Source of the DNA: Rodentolepis nana
Lineage: Eukaryota > Platyhelminthes > Cestoda > Cyclophyllidea > Hymenolepididae
DNA length: 64,000 bases
Assembly: GCA_900617975.1 (NCBI GenBank)
Contig: UZAE01012080.1
Coordinates: 1-64,000 of the forward strand
Direction: 5' to 3'
Of the stretch, positions 1 to 11,580 are shown in pieces; within the stretch, counting starts at the first letter, position 1, and each line of letters starts with the position of its first letter. The translations under genes were made by a program, and so were the position numbers. The notes beneath the pieces are model-generated. The model had not been told where the DNA came from. It ran no database searches and saw only the letters and a list, made by a program, of their open reading frames with translations.

Positions 1-271
1 GGCAAAAAAGTCTATTAACCGGCAGTTGACTTCTGACTTCAAACTACCACGACCCCCCTGGTTGTCATATTCGACCCCTTCCACAGTACTCACCTCACCT
101 TTTTCTCTGCCTTTGTGTCTGTCTGCCTCCTTTACATCTATGAATCGCTCTTCTCTTCCCCACCCCTCGACTTTCTGCTACTTTGATGAATCTTCCCTCT
201 GTGAAGCCCGAAGTCAGCTAAAGGGCTAATGATAAGTGTCATAAAGCCCGCCATTTGAAATAAATAAATAT
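1..271 (+). repeat. SINE-like dispersed repeat, copy A (5' end cut by the window)
   Basis: This is the 3' part of a repeat seen at eight loci in the window. Sense orientation is taken as the one starting with GGGGTGTGCGATAG and ending in a TAAATAAATA-type tail. This copy starts at the internal GGCAAAAAAGTCTATTAAC stretch and ends in CCATTTGAAATAAATAAATA. The A/T-rich 3' tail is what a LINE-mobilised retroposon would leave. The short open frame inside it (26-229) is a property of the repeat and not a gene. Confidence 0.8.
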
Positions 272-1576
272 TCATCGGAGAACAAATCTATTTTTATGAA
301 TACTATTGCTAATTCCATGACGTAACATGAAGTTTATAATTTTAGTCCGGTGGAATTGCCATAGGCTAAATCATAAGTCTATAGCATCTAGAAACAAAAA
401 ATCTTTTTGCTAATTATTACGCATTTTTATGCAAGGAATATAGTTTTGGCGAATGGTCTGCATATAGGTTAATAAATATTTCAAACTTGTTTAAATCACT
501 GAAACAATTAACATTATTTTGAAAGTTTGCTATAGTCACACTTACGATAATTAGTTTCCCAGGTTAGGGAAGAGCAGTTAAAATGATTTTTACGATGAAA
601 AATATTGGAATTTAGGCATTAAATCAATTGCCTTTCCATGGAAATAGGTCGTCATCAATTTTTAGCAAAAATTGTTTTGAGGCTTAATTGACCATTTTTT
701 AGTCTGAAAGTAATTCATATTATAGATTTCTAATTCAGTGTTTTATATCGTTTAAGAGAAGTTCATGCAAATGTTATGATAAATGTCATCATTTGAGACC
801 AAACCAATTACAGAATTATTAATATTAGCATAGAGAGAAACCAGTAAAGCATTTGCTTAGGCGCAAATTGTATCGACATGAACGAAGATGTTAGGAAGGG
901 CAAATTATGCGGGTGCCCACAATTGCAGCCTTAACAGCTTTATCACTTCATCTGAGAATTACTTCTAGGTATAATTCAAAGTTTGGAGTGTCTCATTACA
1001 AAATTATGATTCAAATAACTCATTTTTAAATTATATATATGTGCTTATGAACCGCAAATAAGCATCTTGAGCAGAAAAAAGGATATTAAAAAAACGTAGC
1101 ATTTGAATTTTGACGTTTGTCCAATTGCGGAATAAAGAAGCATTGAAAGATTGTTCGTGAACAGCAAGAGAGTTGTAGGTTCTTTCCAGTATCTTGGAAA
1201 CGAATTAGTTCTGGTTCATTTACTTGTTCTTTTTGGTAGAATTCTTGTAGAAAATTGTATGGACAAGCATTTTTAAACTCAGAGATCTAGCATTAATATA
1301 ATTAAGCAAATTGATCCACCCTATTTCTTGAATAACCCACTCTCCACACGTGAATATAAAAGACATGATTTTATGGGCTAAAATTGAAATAAGCGTTCAA
1401 TCAAATCCGTGTACAACCCTATAGGGGATTGCTACTGTAGTAAAGCCTTGACTGGCTTAGAAATCTCTGTGGCAAGATCTCCTATATCTGGCTAGACCCC
1501 CAGAACTAGCTAAGCTACAGTCCAGCTATGGAGGAAACAGACGTTTCGCACAGAACACATTTTTAGGAAGTATTTG
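272..1576. other. AT-rich intergenic stretch
   Basis: I see no long open frame, structured RNA or recognisable repeat here. Base composition is strongly A/T and stop codons are dense in all frames. Confidence 0.5.
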
Positions 1577-1884
1577 TCTCAAATGGCAGGTTTATGATAG
1601 TTATCATTAGCCATTTAGTTGACTTCAGGCTCCACAGAGGGGAAGGATCATCAGAGTGAAAAAAAGTCGAGAGTGGGGGGTGGAACATAAGAGTGCTTCA
1701 AAGATGTAAAAGGGAGAGACGCAAAGGTAGAAAAAAGGTGAGGCGAGTAATGTGGAAGTAGTCAAATATGACATAGTGGGGTCATGGTAGTTCGAAGTCA
1801 ACTGCCAGTTAATAGACTTTTTTGTCGTATGATCATACGTAGCCCAGGGTGCACCACGTGGAGGTAAGTCTATCGCACACCCCT
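1577..1884 (-). repeat. SINE-like dispersed repeat, copy B
   Basis: A nearly full-length copy in reverse orientation. On the plus strand it runs from TCAAATGGCAGG to TAAGTCTATCGCACACCCC. The head module GTGCACCACGTGGAGGTAAGTCTA is intact at about 1850-1873. The minus-strand open frame at 1625-2029 mostly lies inside this copy and looks incidental. Flanking target duplications are not clear for this copy. Confidence 0.8.
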
Positions 1885-2421
1885 TTTTGTGGTATATTGT
1901 GGTGAAAGGGTACAGGTGACTAGATAAAATGAACGAAGGCTTCTGATTGGCTATCGGCAGTGAGCGCATGTGATTGCTCGTTGGGCGTTGACGTGTCCCA
2001 CAACCCACATTCACATTCAGGTGCAACATAATAATAAACCTAATATTTTTGAAGTGGAATCATTTAAGAAGAAATGCGAGTTAAAAGTCTATTTATTAGA
2101 AAAAAATACATCAAATTAAAAGATATTCTAAATATTAACTTTAAAGCCGATAGCAATATCAGTTCTAATATTTAAATTTCACTGAATGTCAGTCATGGTA
2201 CAACAGAGCTCGCAGGTGAGAGAACGCATTTCAGATTATGGTTATTTTAAAAATTATGAGCAATGAAGTTAGTAGATGTTGAAAAGATGAGCCTAAAATC
2301 AGCAATTCAGTCTGACGATCAAAAGGAGTATGAATTTTACAGTGAATCGGTTCATAATTTTGTCGTTAGAAGAAAATTTTCAACATCGGGGTACCATTTT
2401 TTCCATATTCCCGTAAGATAA

Positions 2422-2685
2422 TGCTTAAAAATTATGTTACCGTGTTTGGCATTTAAGGACAATTACCCACGTGGGATTCCAATGTGGCGATATATTGGAG
2501 AAGACGTTTGTGCTGTTACCCTTGTGAATTTGCATCCAGAAACAGACTCAACGCTAACTCGATTATTTCTGAGAGCTGTTTATATGGAGTATCACCAAAA
2601 CAACAGGCCCTTTCCAGAGTGTTTTAGGGTATTAGATCCAATATTCCATCTTTTTTTACAGAATCAATTTGGTAATGCTATGTGA
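2422..2685 (+). CDS. Unidentified short open frame, possible exon
   Basis: An 83-codon frame starting at ATG 2434 and ending with TGA at 2683-2685. The predicted peptide is of balanced composition (motifs such as WRYIGEDVC and CFRVLDPIFH) and does not look like translated AT-rich noise. I do not recognise a family. No convincing splice acceptor was found upstream. An acceptor-like CTTTTTTTACAG lies inside it, ending near 2660, and a donor-like G|GTAATG lies near 2672. It could be a lone exon, a pseudogene fragment or chance. Confidence 0.25.
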   Translation, partial: CLKIMLPCLAFKDNYPRGIPMWRYIGEDVCAVTLVNLHPETDSTLTRLFLRAVYMEYHQNNRPFPECFRVLDPIFHLFLQNQFGNAM

Positions 2686-2809
2686 AGTATTCGATTGTTT
2701 ATAAGCTTGCTGTTTAATTTGTAAAATGCTCCTTTTTCAGTTTAAGTTAAAAATGGTCAATTATTCTTTGTCTACCATATTCTTTTTCTCTAATATAGAA
2801 AGACCATAA

Positions 2810-2812
<3 letters not shown>

Positions 2813-2841
<29 letters not shown>
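2813..2841. repeat. (AT)n microsatellite
   Basis: An uninterrupted alternating TA tract of about 29 bp. Confidence 0.9.
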
Positions 2842-2844
<3 letters not shown>

Positions 2845-4717
2845 ATTAAATAGTTACTAAGTTTTAACTAATATGAACTAATGAAAAAAACTAACAGAAC
2901 TAAGACCAGTTTTTAAACTAAGAGCTACAAGAGAATTGGCTTCTTGATCTCCCACTGGAACCCAGCAATGCTCAATTAGGACTTTGGAAAAAGTGTTTTC
3001 TTATACTATTTTTAGAATTAGTGCTCTACCTTTTGGTGAAGTACGAAAGTTGACAGGTATGTTTCTTACTCAGACTGCATGTTCTTGTCACTCTGCAGAT
3101 TAGAAAAGCAAGAATAGTCAAAATTCAAATTAAATGACTTTTATCAACGCTTTATTTCATATGTAAAGAAAAAAAATATTATTTCAAAACTTGCCATTGG
3201 TCTAGTAGTGTAGTACTGGTAGGTCAATAGAGCAATGCTATCTTTAGGTTCTCCAAAGGACCTCCCATTTACCTGAAAAGTGTCATATTCAGTTGCAGTA
3301 TCTATCAACAAGACCTCACAAGGAATACTTTTATCAAACTTTGAACAATAAATTATGTTCAATATTGACTGTTCGAAAAGTTAAATTTCGAAAAAGGCAA
3401 AAATTAAATTGTATTCAAATTTTTGTTGTATCACAGGTAAATAATTTTAAACGAACTTTGTCGCAAAAATCCTATCTTACAATTATTTAAAACATGAAAT
3501 TAAAGAGTGCTGAGTTAATTTCAACTTGCAGTAATCTTAAAGTTCCCTAAAATCAGTAAAATTCAGGAAAATCAATGAAATGTATTTTAGATTATACCAA
3601 TTTTAGAATTGCGTTTTCATAGATCACATCTCTATGAATGTCAGTAACCCTGTTTATTATTAAATGAGGAAAATGATACTGGTCATAAATCATTTACACC
3701 ACTTATGCATTCCATCGAATGCAGAAATATTTCTGTTGAAAGATGTTCCTAGATTTTACTCTTGCAAAATATAAATTCTAAAACTGATAAACAATAAATG
3801 ACGAAATAATGATCAATTAACAGCGTATTTACACCGACTTCAAAACCTCTAGAGAGAAATCATAAAACCGGACGAAATGTCCCAATTTTGCCTTTTAGAA
3901 TATCGCTAAAATCAATAAACCGCGTTTTACTACATATCTGATTCGTGCTCTCCATCAATATATATATAAACTTTTCACAATTGCGTGGGCGGTTTTCAAA
4001 GATCCTTCACTTTTTTTTTAAAAAAACCCTCTTCATTGGATAAACTGAAAGTCATTTTGAAATGGTTGAAATATTAGTACTATGGAGAGAGTCGTTAAAT
4101 CTATTAAGACCATGAACGAACCCTATTCATGGTATTGAGCGTTCTTTTATACCTGCTTTAAGTTTAGCACCTAGCCGATTTCATTTATGCAAATATAATA
4201 TATTATAATTATTTTAAATATACTGCACTATTTTTGAGCACCTAAATAAAGTTTTAAAGCAATGAATCTATCATATAATATATTCATTGTTGACAAAATT
4301 TGTAATTGGCGTAATAATTTCCTATCTGCCTTAGAGAATAATCTCCGTTACTTTCAAACATATATCAATTTTTTCTCAATTTTTTTCTTCTACATTGAAG
4401 TTTGGAAATTCCAGACCTTTAGGATGGGAAAATACAAACTAAAAACCATTAGGGATTCGGCCAGAAAAACAAAGGAACAACTAAAAATGATATGCTTTTC
4501 GATAGAAACTTATTCCACTATACGTCTACTTGAAAGCCACTAAACCTGTCTTGGCCCTATTGTTAAATTACTAGGTATTAGGAAAGGGTTTTCTTGTAGC
4601 ACTAAATGGATTAGAGATGACGGTTTCTCTTGACTTGTGCCGTTAGAGGGTAAAGATGATGAACTAATACAAGTTATTATCAAACTCTATTCACCAACAG
4701 ACTGTTCTGACTCATAG
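2842..4717. other. AT-rich intergenic stretch
   Basis: Nothing recognisable. A 93-codon frame at 4262-4543 has AT-driven composition (runs of F, I, N, Y) and no splice or homology support, so it was not called. Confidence 0.4.
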
Positions 4718-4799
4718 GAATGGGAAGAGAGGTTCAGAGCAGAAATGGCCGAACTCTTCCACGACCCACCCCACATATGGCATCGGAGTGATGTGCACG
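4718..4799 (+). CDS. Candidate isolated internal exon
   Basis: An 82-nt open stretch flanked by an acceptor-like CTGACTCATAG and a donor-like CACG|GTAAGA. It would encode a polar, tryptophan-containing peptide beginning EWEERFRAEMAELFHDPPHI. Composition is protein-like and richer in G/C than its surroundings. I do not recognise the family and see no partner exons with matching phase (enters at phase 0, leaves at phase 1). It may be an exon of a gene lying mostly outside the window, a relic, or chance. Confidence 0.2.
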
Positions 4800-5457
4800 G
4801 TAAGACTGTAATTTCTGCCAACACTCCACTTCTCATTTGATTGATCCCTCTTCTGTGGGTAAACTTAAAGGTTCGGACAAACAGCGAATTACACAATGGG
4901 TATTTTTGGCTTCTAATAGAAAGTAATCTAAAAACATTGATTAACGGAATATTAATTAATCAACCAAGGGGCTAATGTCGAATTTTGTTCTTACACTTTT
5001 GTTAACGAAATAGAAGAAACTCAAGAGAATTGCTTGCAGTTTGTAAAAAAATTGTAATTGAGGTTATAGTAAATGTAAAGTTAATTTACACCCGAGCCAA
5101 CTGAATTTGATTTATTTAAGAAATAAAACCTCCAAATTGCTTATTTTAGACAATTGCAAAATAGAAATTTAACATTATCAAGTTTCGCTAATGAAAATTG
5201 AAGGAATCTTCGAAAAAGATGAAACTTACAAACAAATTTTAATGTTTTCTTTCGACGGACAGTGGGATAAGCAGGCAAAGAAGGTTAATTTTTAAGAGAG
5301 AAATCGATTCTTGGAGGTTACAATCATTTTAAATTTGATCATGCTATAATCTCTCGCTTATTTATCCTAAAGAATGGAAAATGTTTAAAGACAGACAAAA
5401 AACCTTTAACTGGTATCTTTTGGCCTTTGACACAGTAATATGAAATTTATTTTGTTT
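4800..5457. other. AT-rich intergenic stretch
   Basis: No gene or repeat recognised between the candidate exon and the repeat dimer. Confidence 0.4.
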
Positions 5458-6041
5458 AGTATTTAAATATTTATTTATATCAAATGGCAGGCGTCTTGAT
5501 GGTTATCATTAACCCTTTAGTTGACTTCAGGCTTCACAGAGGGGAAGGAATATCAAAATGATAAAGGTCGAGTGAGGGGGGGGGAGGAACAGAAGGGCGT
5601 TTCAAAGATGTTAATAAGACAGACACAAAGGTAGAAAAAAGGTGAGGTGAGTACTGTGTAAAATGATCGAATATGACATGGAGTCAGGTCATGGTAGTTT
5701 GAAGTCAGAAGTTTATTTATTTATATCAAATGGCAGGCTTTATGATATTTATCATTAGCCCTTAGTTGACTTCAGGCTTCACAGAGGGGAAGGAACATCA
5801 AAGTGAAAAAAGTCGAGAGGAGGGGGGAACAGAAGAGTGTTTCAAAGATGTAAGAGATAGACACAAAGGTAGAACAAAGGTGAGGTGAGTACTGTGAAAT
5901 GAAATGACATACAGTGGGGTGATGGTAGTTTGAAGTGAGAAGTCATCTGCCAGTTAATAGACTTTTTTGCCGTATGAATATACGTTGCCCAGGGTGCACC
6001 ACGTGGATATAGGTCTATCACACACCCCAGTATTTAAATAT
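5458..6041 (-). repeat. SINE-like repeat dimer (copies C and D) with 13-bp target duplication
   Basis: Two copies of the family lie head to tail in reverse orientation. Copy D (about 5712-6028) is full length. Copy C (about 5471-5711) lacks its 5' head and joins D at the D tail (TTTATTTATTTATATC). The pair is bounded by a perfect 13-bp direct repeat AGTATTTAAATAT at 5458-5470 and 6029-6041. The dimer therefore appears to have inserted as one unit by target-primed retroposition. The D head carries substitutions in the splice-donor-like motif (ATAGGTCTATC). Confidence 0.85.
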
Positions 6042-6636
6042 ACCTTTTTTTAAAAAGTTTGAGCCAACTTTCCCTATCTATTTTTATTTGATCTATATAT
6101 CTTTTATTTGATCTACATTCTAATTAATTATTGAACGGATATATCCAAAGTATAAGTATATTGGAGGATATTAGGCATCGACAAGTATGTATTAAAAATT
6201 GGTCGAAAGATTAAAAACCTGATTGCATGGTGGTCAGAAGGGAAACACAAACCACTAAAGCAAACTCAGTTATAATTTTGGGACAATTAGACTAATAAAC
6301 AGACCAATTGCAAAGCAATCTATTGTTAATGAGTGAAAGGACAGACCTGGTAATGAAACGCTTTTTATGGCAAATATTTGGGAAATATTATTTCCATATT
6401 GGTAAATTCTTTACACCTTGAGATTAGAAAATAAGTCGTCTTAGAAAATGATATTATTTTCCGATAGCTGAGCGCATTATTATTGCAGTCTTAATTGATC
6501 CGAATGCACGCTGAATAAAAAAAACTAACTTCCAGATCGGAATAATGTTAAATTGGCCAAACAATATGCGATTTCTAAATCCTAGGTCTGTAAGGGGGCT
6601 CTATTCCAATGCTGAACACTAATTTCTACTGAGTTT
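6042..6636. other. AT-rich intergenic stretch
   Basis: No supported feature. Confidence 0.4.
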
Positions 6637-6975
6637 AGGTAAGTAACATTTGTTTATATCAAATGGCAGGCAATTTGATGGTCATCATTAGCCCTTTCGT
6701 TGACTTTGGGCTTCACAACAAAGTTATGAAAAGTGGGGGGGGGGGGTGAGGGGATAGAAGTTTGATTCATAGATGTAAAAGGGACAGACACAAAGGTAGA
6801 GTGAAAAAAGTAAGGTGAGTACTGTGGAAATGGTCGAATATGACATAGTCAGAGCAAGGTAGTTTGATGTCAGAAGTGACCTACCGGTTTATAGACCTGT
6901 TTTCCGTATGAGAATATCTTCCCCAGGGTTCATCGGGTGGAAGTAAGTCTATCGCACACCCCAGGCAAGAAACAT
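6637..6975 (-). repeat. SINE-like dispersed repeat, copy E with target duplication
   Basis: A full-length copy (about 6650-6962) in reverse orientation. It is flanked by imperfect 13-bp direct repeats, AGGTAAGTAACAT at 6637-6649 and AGGCAAGAAACAT at 6963-6975, with two mismatches. It contains a 12-G run at 6735-6746 where other copies have a shorter G-rich stretch. Confidence 0.85.
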
Positions 6976-7941
6976 AACCCATTAGAGTTACTAATAGAAG
7001 AAATTTTTCCAGCATATAGCTTGTTAATTTTAAATCCACTTCGACAGAATTTCTCACACCTGCGTTTCGAAATCAGTAACAAAAACAATGCCTTATTCGA
7101 TAGACAAGGTAAAACCGAAAACAACGAAAATGGAAGTCTAGCAAAGGATAAATATAATACTCGCTGGTTACCTCTAGTTGTAAATGAAGCATTTTCCCAA
7201 ATTTCCTGGGTGTTACCTGAAGCCTGGCACATTACATCCTATTTAATAGTATTAGCGCATTTTTCTGGAAGCCTGTTAGAAGCCATATCATCACCTTACA
7301 CTCAAGTACAAATAGCCAACTCAGTCAGTTTATATAGATTGACCTTCTCACACTATACGACAATGCCACCGTACCAAGACTAAATCGATGCCTTCCTTCA
7401 TATTTATGCTCACAAACTCCCTATCTATACGTATCCTGGATTTCTACTCTGCTTTCAATAATGTCCACTAAGCATTTGGTAAGGTTGTTTTGTAATAATG
7501 AGTACATTTTTAAATTACCCACATAATTATGGTGGTTTCTCATTTTAAAACGCGATTTATCTGTGATTTTCTCCACACATTGGGTGGATAATATTAAGCT
7601 TTTTTGGTGATGGATGGACGAAAAAAGTATGCCCAGTTTTAATTTTCACACTTATTTCCTTTTAAGGACCTATTATAGCAATGCAATTGTTCGCCTTATA
7701 TCATTCTTTTAACCTTCCTCTCATCAATTATCATTAAAACTGTCAAATGGAAAATTGAACGATACAGTCGATTAATGCTTAAACAGAAATTCTGACGTAG
7801 AATGCGGTTAGTGCTATTTGATCTTTGCTTATGCATTCAAAATTTGAGATTAGAATCTAATTACTATAGCAAAAATCTAATTATATTTTAGTAACGTTTT
7901 TTTTAAATTCAAATACTCATCACTCTTAATTCATATCTGCA
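6976..7941. other. Intergenic stretch upstream of the poly(A) polymerase gene
   Basis: A plus-strand open frame (6937-7383) starts inside the preceding repeat and has no homology or splice support. No other feature was seen until the acceptor-like site before the next gene. Confidence 0.4.
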
Positions 7942-7959
7942 TTTTTGCATTCGCTTCAG
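7942..7959 (+). promoter_or_regulatory. Acceptor-like site just upstream of the poly(A) polymerase start codon
   Basis: A T-rich stretch ending in CGCTTCAG lies 13 nt before the ATG at 7973. It could be the acceptor of a 5'-UTR intron or a spliced-leader trans-splicing site, which flatworms use. The sequence alone cannot separate these. Confidence 0.4.
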
Positions 7960-7972
7960 AAAATACATCGTG

Positions 7973-9676
7973 ATGGAAGGAAGTGAAAAGGGAAGTAACG
8001 GGGACTCTAAATTTGATTCCCTTGAGGAAGCTTTAAACCGTTTAGGAGATTTTGCGGGAATCAGTGACCTTCAGAAAAGACGAAAAGCCCTTAAATTATT
8101 AAATTCTATTTTCAAGGAATGGGTTAAATACGAATATGGGAAGAAAAAGAGGACAAAATCGGATCCGACTTATAGAAAACTATTGCTCCCATATGGTTCC
8201 TATCGTCTCGGTGTCTGTTCGGAAGACGATGATATTGATACTGCATTGGTTGTTCCGATATGGATTTCCAAAAAGGCTTATTTTACTCTCTTCGCTGAGA
8301 TGTTAAGGGTTCAGGATTCGGTAACCTATACAAATCTTGTTAGAAACTATGGCAGTCTATTGATGCGAGCTAAAATAATGGGAATAAAATTCGATATAGT
8401 CCTGATCAGATTGATGAAAGCAAATGTTCCTGGCAATTTTAATGTTTACAATTTAACTCCAAGGGCGGTTAAAAAAATTGCTATAAAACCCAAGCGATTT
8501 GGAGGAATACTAACCGCGTCCTTTATTCTCGACATTGTTTACTCCAAACATGTTTTCAGGAAAGCACTAAAAGCAATACGACTATGGGCCAAATCATGTG
8601 GCATCTATTCCAATACCTTTAAGTATTTTAATGGCATCAGTTTAGCCATCATGACTTGCCGAATTTGTATGTTCTATCCAGTAGAGTCGGCAGAGATGAT
8701 TGTGTACCACTTCATGCGAATTTATAGCCAATGGGATTGGAGAGAACAAGTTCGAATTACCGCATCCTATCGCCACTATTCTGTACGTTCTCTTCTACAA
8801 TGAAATTCTTTCGTCACTTCGTATATTTTCAACTTACAACTTCATTTGCAGGCTACTCCACGCATTTCAGTCGGTGGTTTAGGCATAAAAAATAACGTGG
8901 ACACATTATCTCATGTTAGTCAAGATAGGATGAAGATTATATGCCAGATGATTAAGGACTGCGGTTAGTCCTTATTATTCATTTTATAAATTTTCATCTT
9001 TTTATTTATTTATTTTTAAATAAATTATAGAAATAATAGACTCATTTTGAGTATTAATATGATAGGCGTTAATTTTGTTTCAACTAAAAATGTCATGCTA
9101 ATTAATTGGCCGTAGACAAAAATGAAAAGATTATTTCTTTATTTCATATAATTAAGCATAATTTCTTCTTCTTCTCCAAATGCAGGCTTAAATCGAGTGC
9201 TCGAAATCAAAAAACACAATCTTCCATGGTCACACCTCTTTGAACGCAAAACCTTTTTTCACACCTATCCTTATTATTTCGCCATTAGCTTTTTCTATTC
9301 CAGTGAGGCCGTTTTAGACAGATTACGTCCACTTTTTGAAATATTCGTTCGTGATAAATCTAAAATGTATGAGGAAAAGGCGAGTGTTAAATTCGTCCAT
9401 GTCAACTGTAACTCGTATTGTGAAAGAATTGGTAAAGACCAGAAGCCCTCTATTAGGACCTGGTTTATCGGTATTGAATTCGTAAAAACTGAAGATTACT
9501 TTGTTGACACTGAAGAAGACCAAGTATCTGGATGTGAGACTCGCATTAGATCCTTCAAGGGGTTAGTATACTATATTTATTAGTTGTGATTATCATGTTT
9601 TTATGAGTCCTCACATATAAATTTTCCACTCCATAGAAGTCAAATCGCCGATTATTTGCCTCCGGAATTACAATAG
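7973..9676 (+). CDS. Divergent compact poly(A) polymerase (canonical PAP family)
   Basis: Predicted nuclear poly(A) polymerase, adding adenosines to RNA 3' ends. Exons 7973-8782, 8852-8963, 9186-9561 and 9637-9676 keep frame and give 445 aa. Visible features are the nucleotidyltransferase GS motif in LLPYGSYRLGV (residues 71-81), the metal-binding pair D87/D89 in DDDIDTALVV, and the third Asp D141 in GIKFDIVLIRL. The central-domain motif AIRLWAKSCGIYSN spans 201-214. Exon 3 matches the PAP RNA-binding domain (WSHLFER near its start, FVHVN, TWFIGIEF). Family enzymes are usually longer. This one lacks the Ser/Thr-rich, NLS-bearing tail and about 30 residues after the central WDW (the DPR segment before the ITP motif). 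All three catalytic Asp are kept, so activity is plausible. It may be a specialised paralogue, for example germline. The last exon (SQIADYLPPELQ) is short but in phase. Confidence 0.85.
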
Positions 9677-11580
9677 TGGACGTAAAAGTCAAAATGAAAG
9701 AATATTTTGCCTGTTTTTCAGTAAAAATTGAAATATCGCCTATGGTAAAATATAGGGCTTTTTAGCACCATTGTTGCTTCTGTGCATAGAAATACGCGAA
9801 ATCGCTTCAAGTCCGCATTTCGCTCTTCGAATACTTTTAATTCATTACCTTTGTATTTTCATTACTACTTTGCTAATTAAATATCTATTTATCATTTCCG
9901 AAAATCAATACGGTGATATCGGCTAACATTGGGTCATGGGCAAAACCGGCTCATGAACGAACTAATTACTTTAATTGATGGGGGGGGGGTTAAAATCGCA
10001 TTTAAAATGAATACTGTATTTAATTTATATCAGTAGCAAGGTCTACTAGGCGCTTAAAATCGTAAAAAGACTAAATTTAATATAGGTATTTAAAATAATA
10101 ATGTTGGATGAACATCCTCAAAATTGCCTTCTTGAAATTACAGTTTTATTGATTTTATTGTCAATTTCTTGCAAATATTAGATATTTGCTTGAAGACTAT
10201 AATTTATACAGACCTTACGTCATCCCTTGTTCTATGATTAACGCACAACTGTAAGTGTTTGTGGGTTAATCGAGTTCCAAGTCATTCGCCATGGTAAGTA
10301 GACTCACAATATGGTATATTATTTATAAACGGATATACGTTGAAAAGGCACTTGAAAGATAGCAATGCGGACTTAGAACCATAATACCAAACCTCCATAC
10401 GATCAAAACCTTACCACGTCTTGCCATCGCAGCCTTTCCATTAGTCCATTCTGTACACCGACGAGGTGCTTACGTTTGAGCTATTTGACTTACTCTCTAT
10501 TCTGCGGTATTAATACGGCCTTATTTTGTACTAGTCGGAACGAACTGGTAAGCTGTTAAAATAGAGAATTTGCCTTCTTTAGTTAAGTGGATTTCTGCTC
10601 AGCTTCTGCTTCCTGAATTATTATAGAAGCAGCAGTATATTGGCATTTAATGAAAGTACATTCCTAATCTGGTTGATACCAAAAAAACGAATTCATTAAC
10701 TGAGATTTTGCATTTATTAGGAATTGATGAAAATGTCGCATTTTCTCCCCCCACGAAGATGCCCGAATTGAATTAATTGTAGGTTAATGGGAGTTTTGAG
10801 TAAAGTAATTCTTTTTCTGGAATTGCAAGTGGATTTGTGCTAATTTTGTGTTTGAAATAGAGGAAGTAAACAACACCGATTGTACGCACAAAGCGAGCTG
10901 TTCTAGATAAATAGAAAGAGATATGGTTCAGTTTGTGGACCTTTAAGGAAGGGTGGATCAGAAGGAGCATAAATTATTAATTTCCTTCGCAATTCGGTGA
11001 TGAAAATCAGGATTTAGGTCCTTCTAGGCGGAGCGAAAAGGTTTCCCATTCCATCACCTAGGAAACAGATGTAGTTAAAATATGATTAAGGAAAGAAATT
11101 AAAGTCTTACGATGCAGTATCTTGATATACACGATTGCATTTGGTGCTATTATTTTTTTAACCTGAGGGAGATTTAAAGTTAAAAATTGATCAACCTAAA
11201 GTAGGTTAGGTTTTTAACTTTCGCCATCAAGCAAACAGAGGAAGTACCATGAATCATTTCGTGATTCCAATGTTAGAATACATCGTTGGAATAAATATTA
11301 CAAATAAGTCAGATTAGTGGGCGAGGGTATGAGATTTGTTGGTTGCACGAAGTGCCAATATGATCAGAGCCCGTAGAGGCTAAGTAGATGCCACTTTCAC
11401 ACAGAGCTGACTTGATAGCTAGCTAAGCTAACTTCCAATTGTTCTGAAATAACATTACCCAAATTAGTATACTAGTTCTGAACGTTCTATGTTCCTTTAC
11501 CTGTTTTCTCGTTACATCTACCTTCCTAATTTTTCTACCAATGATTAAACCAGCGCTCTTGTATTTTAAAAAAAAACCTG
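9677..11580. other. Intergenic region between convergent genes
   Basis: Lies between the 3' ends of the poly(A) polymerase gene and the MFSD6-like gene. It contains a 10-G run at 9980-9989. No gene, repeat family member or RNA recognised. Confidence 0.4.

Noticed and set aside
1625..2029. 134-codon minus-strand open frame
   Set aside because: Most of it is the SINE-like repeat; the same pseudo-peptide recurs in other copies (for example 45753-46025), so it reflects repeat sequence and not a gene.
6937..7383. 148-codon plus-strand open frame
   Set aside because: It begins inside the tail of SINE-like copy E, overlaps an equally open antisense frame, and has no homology or splice support.
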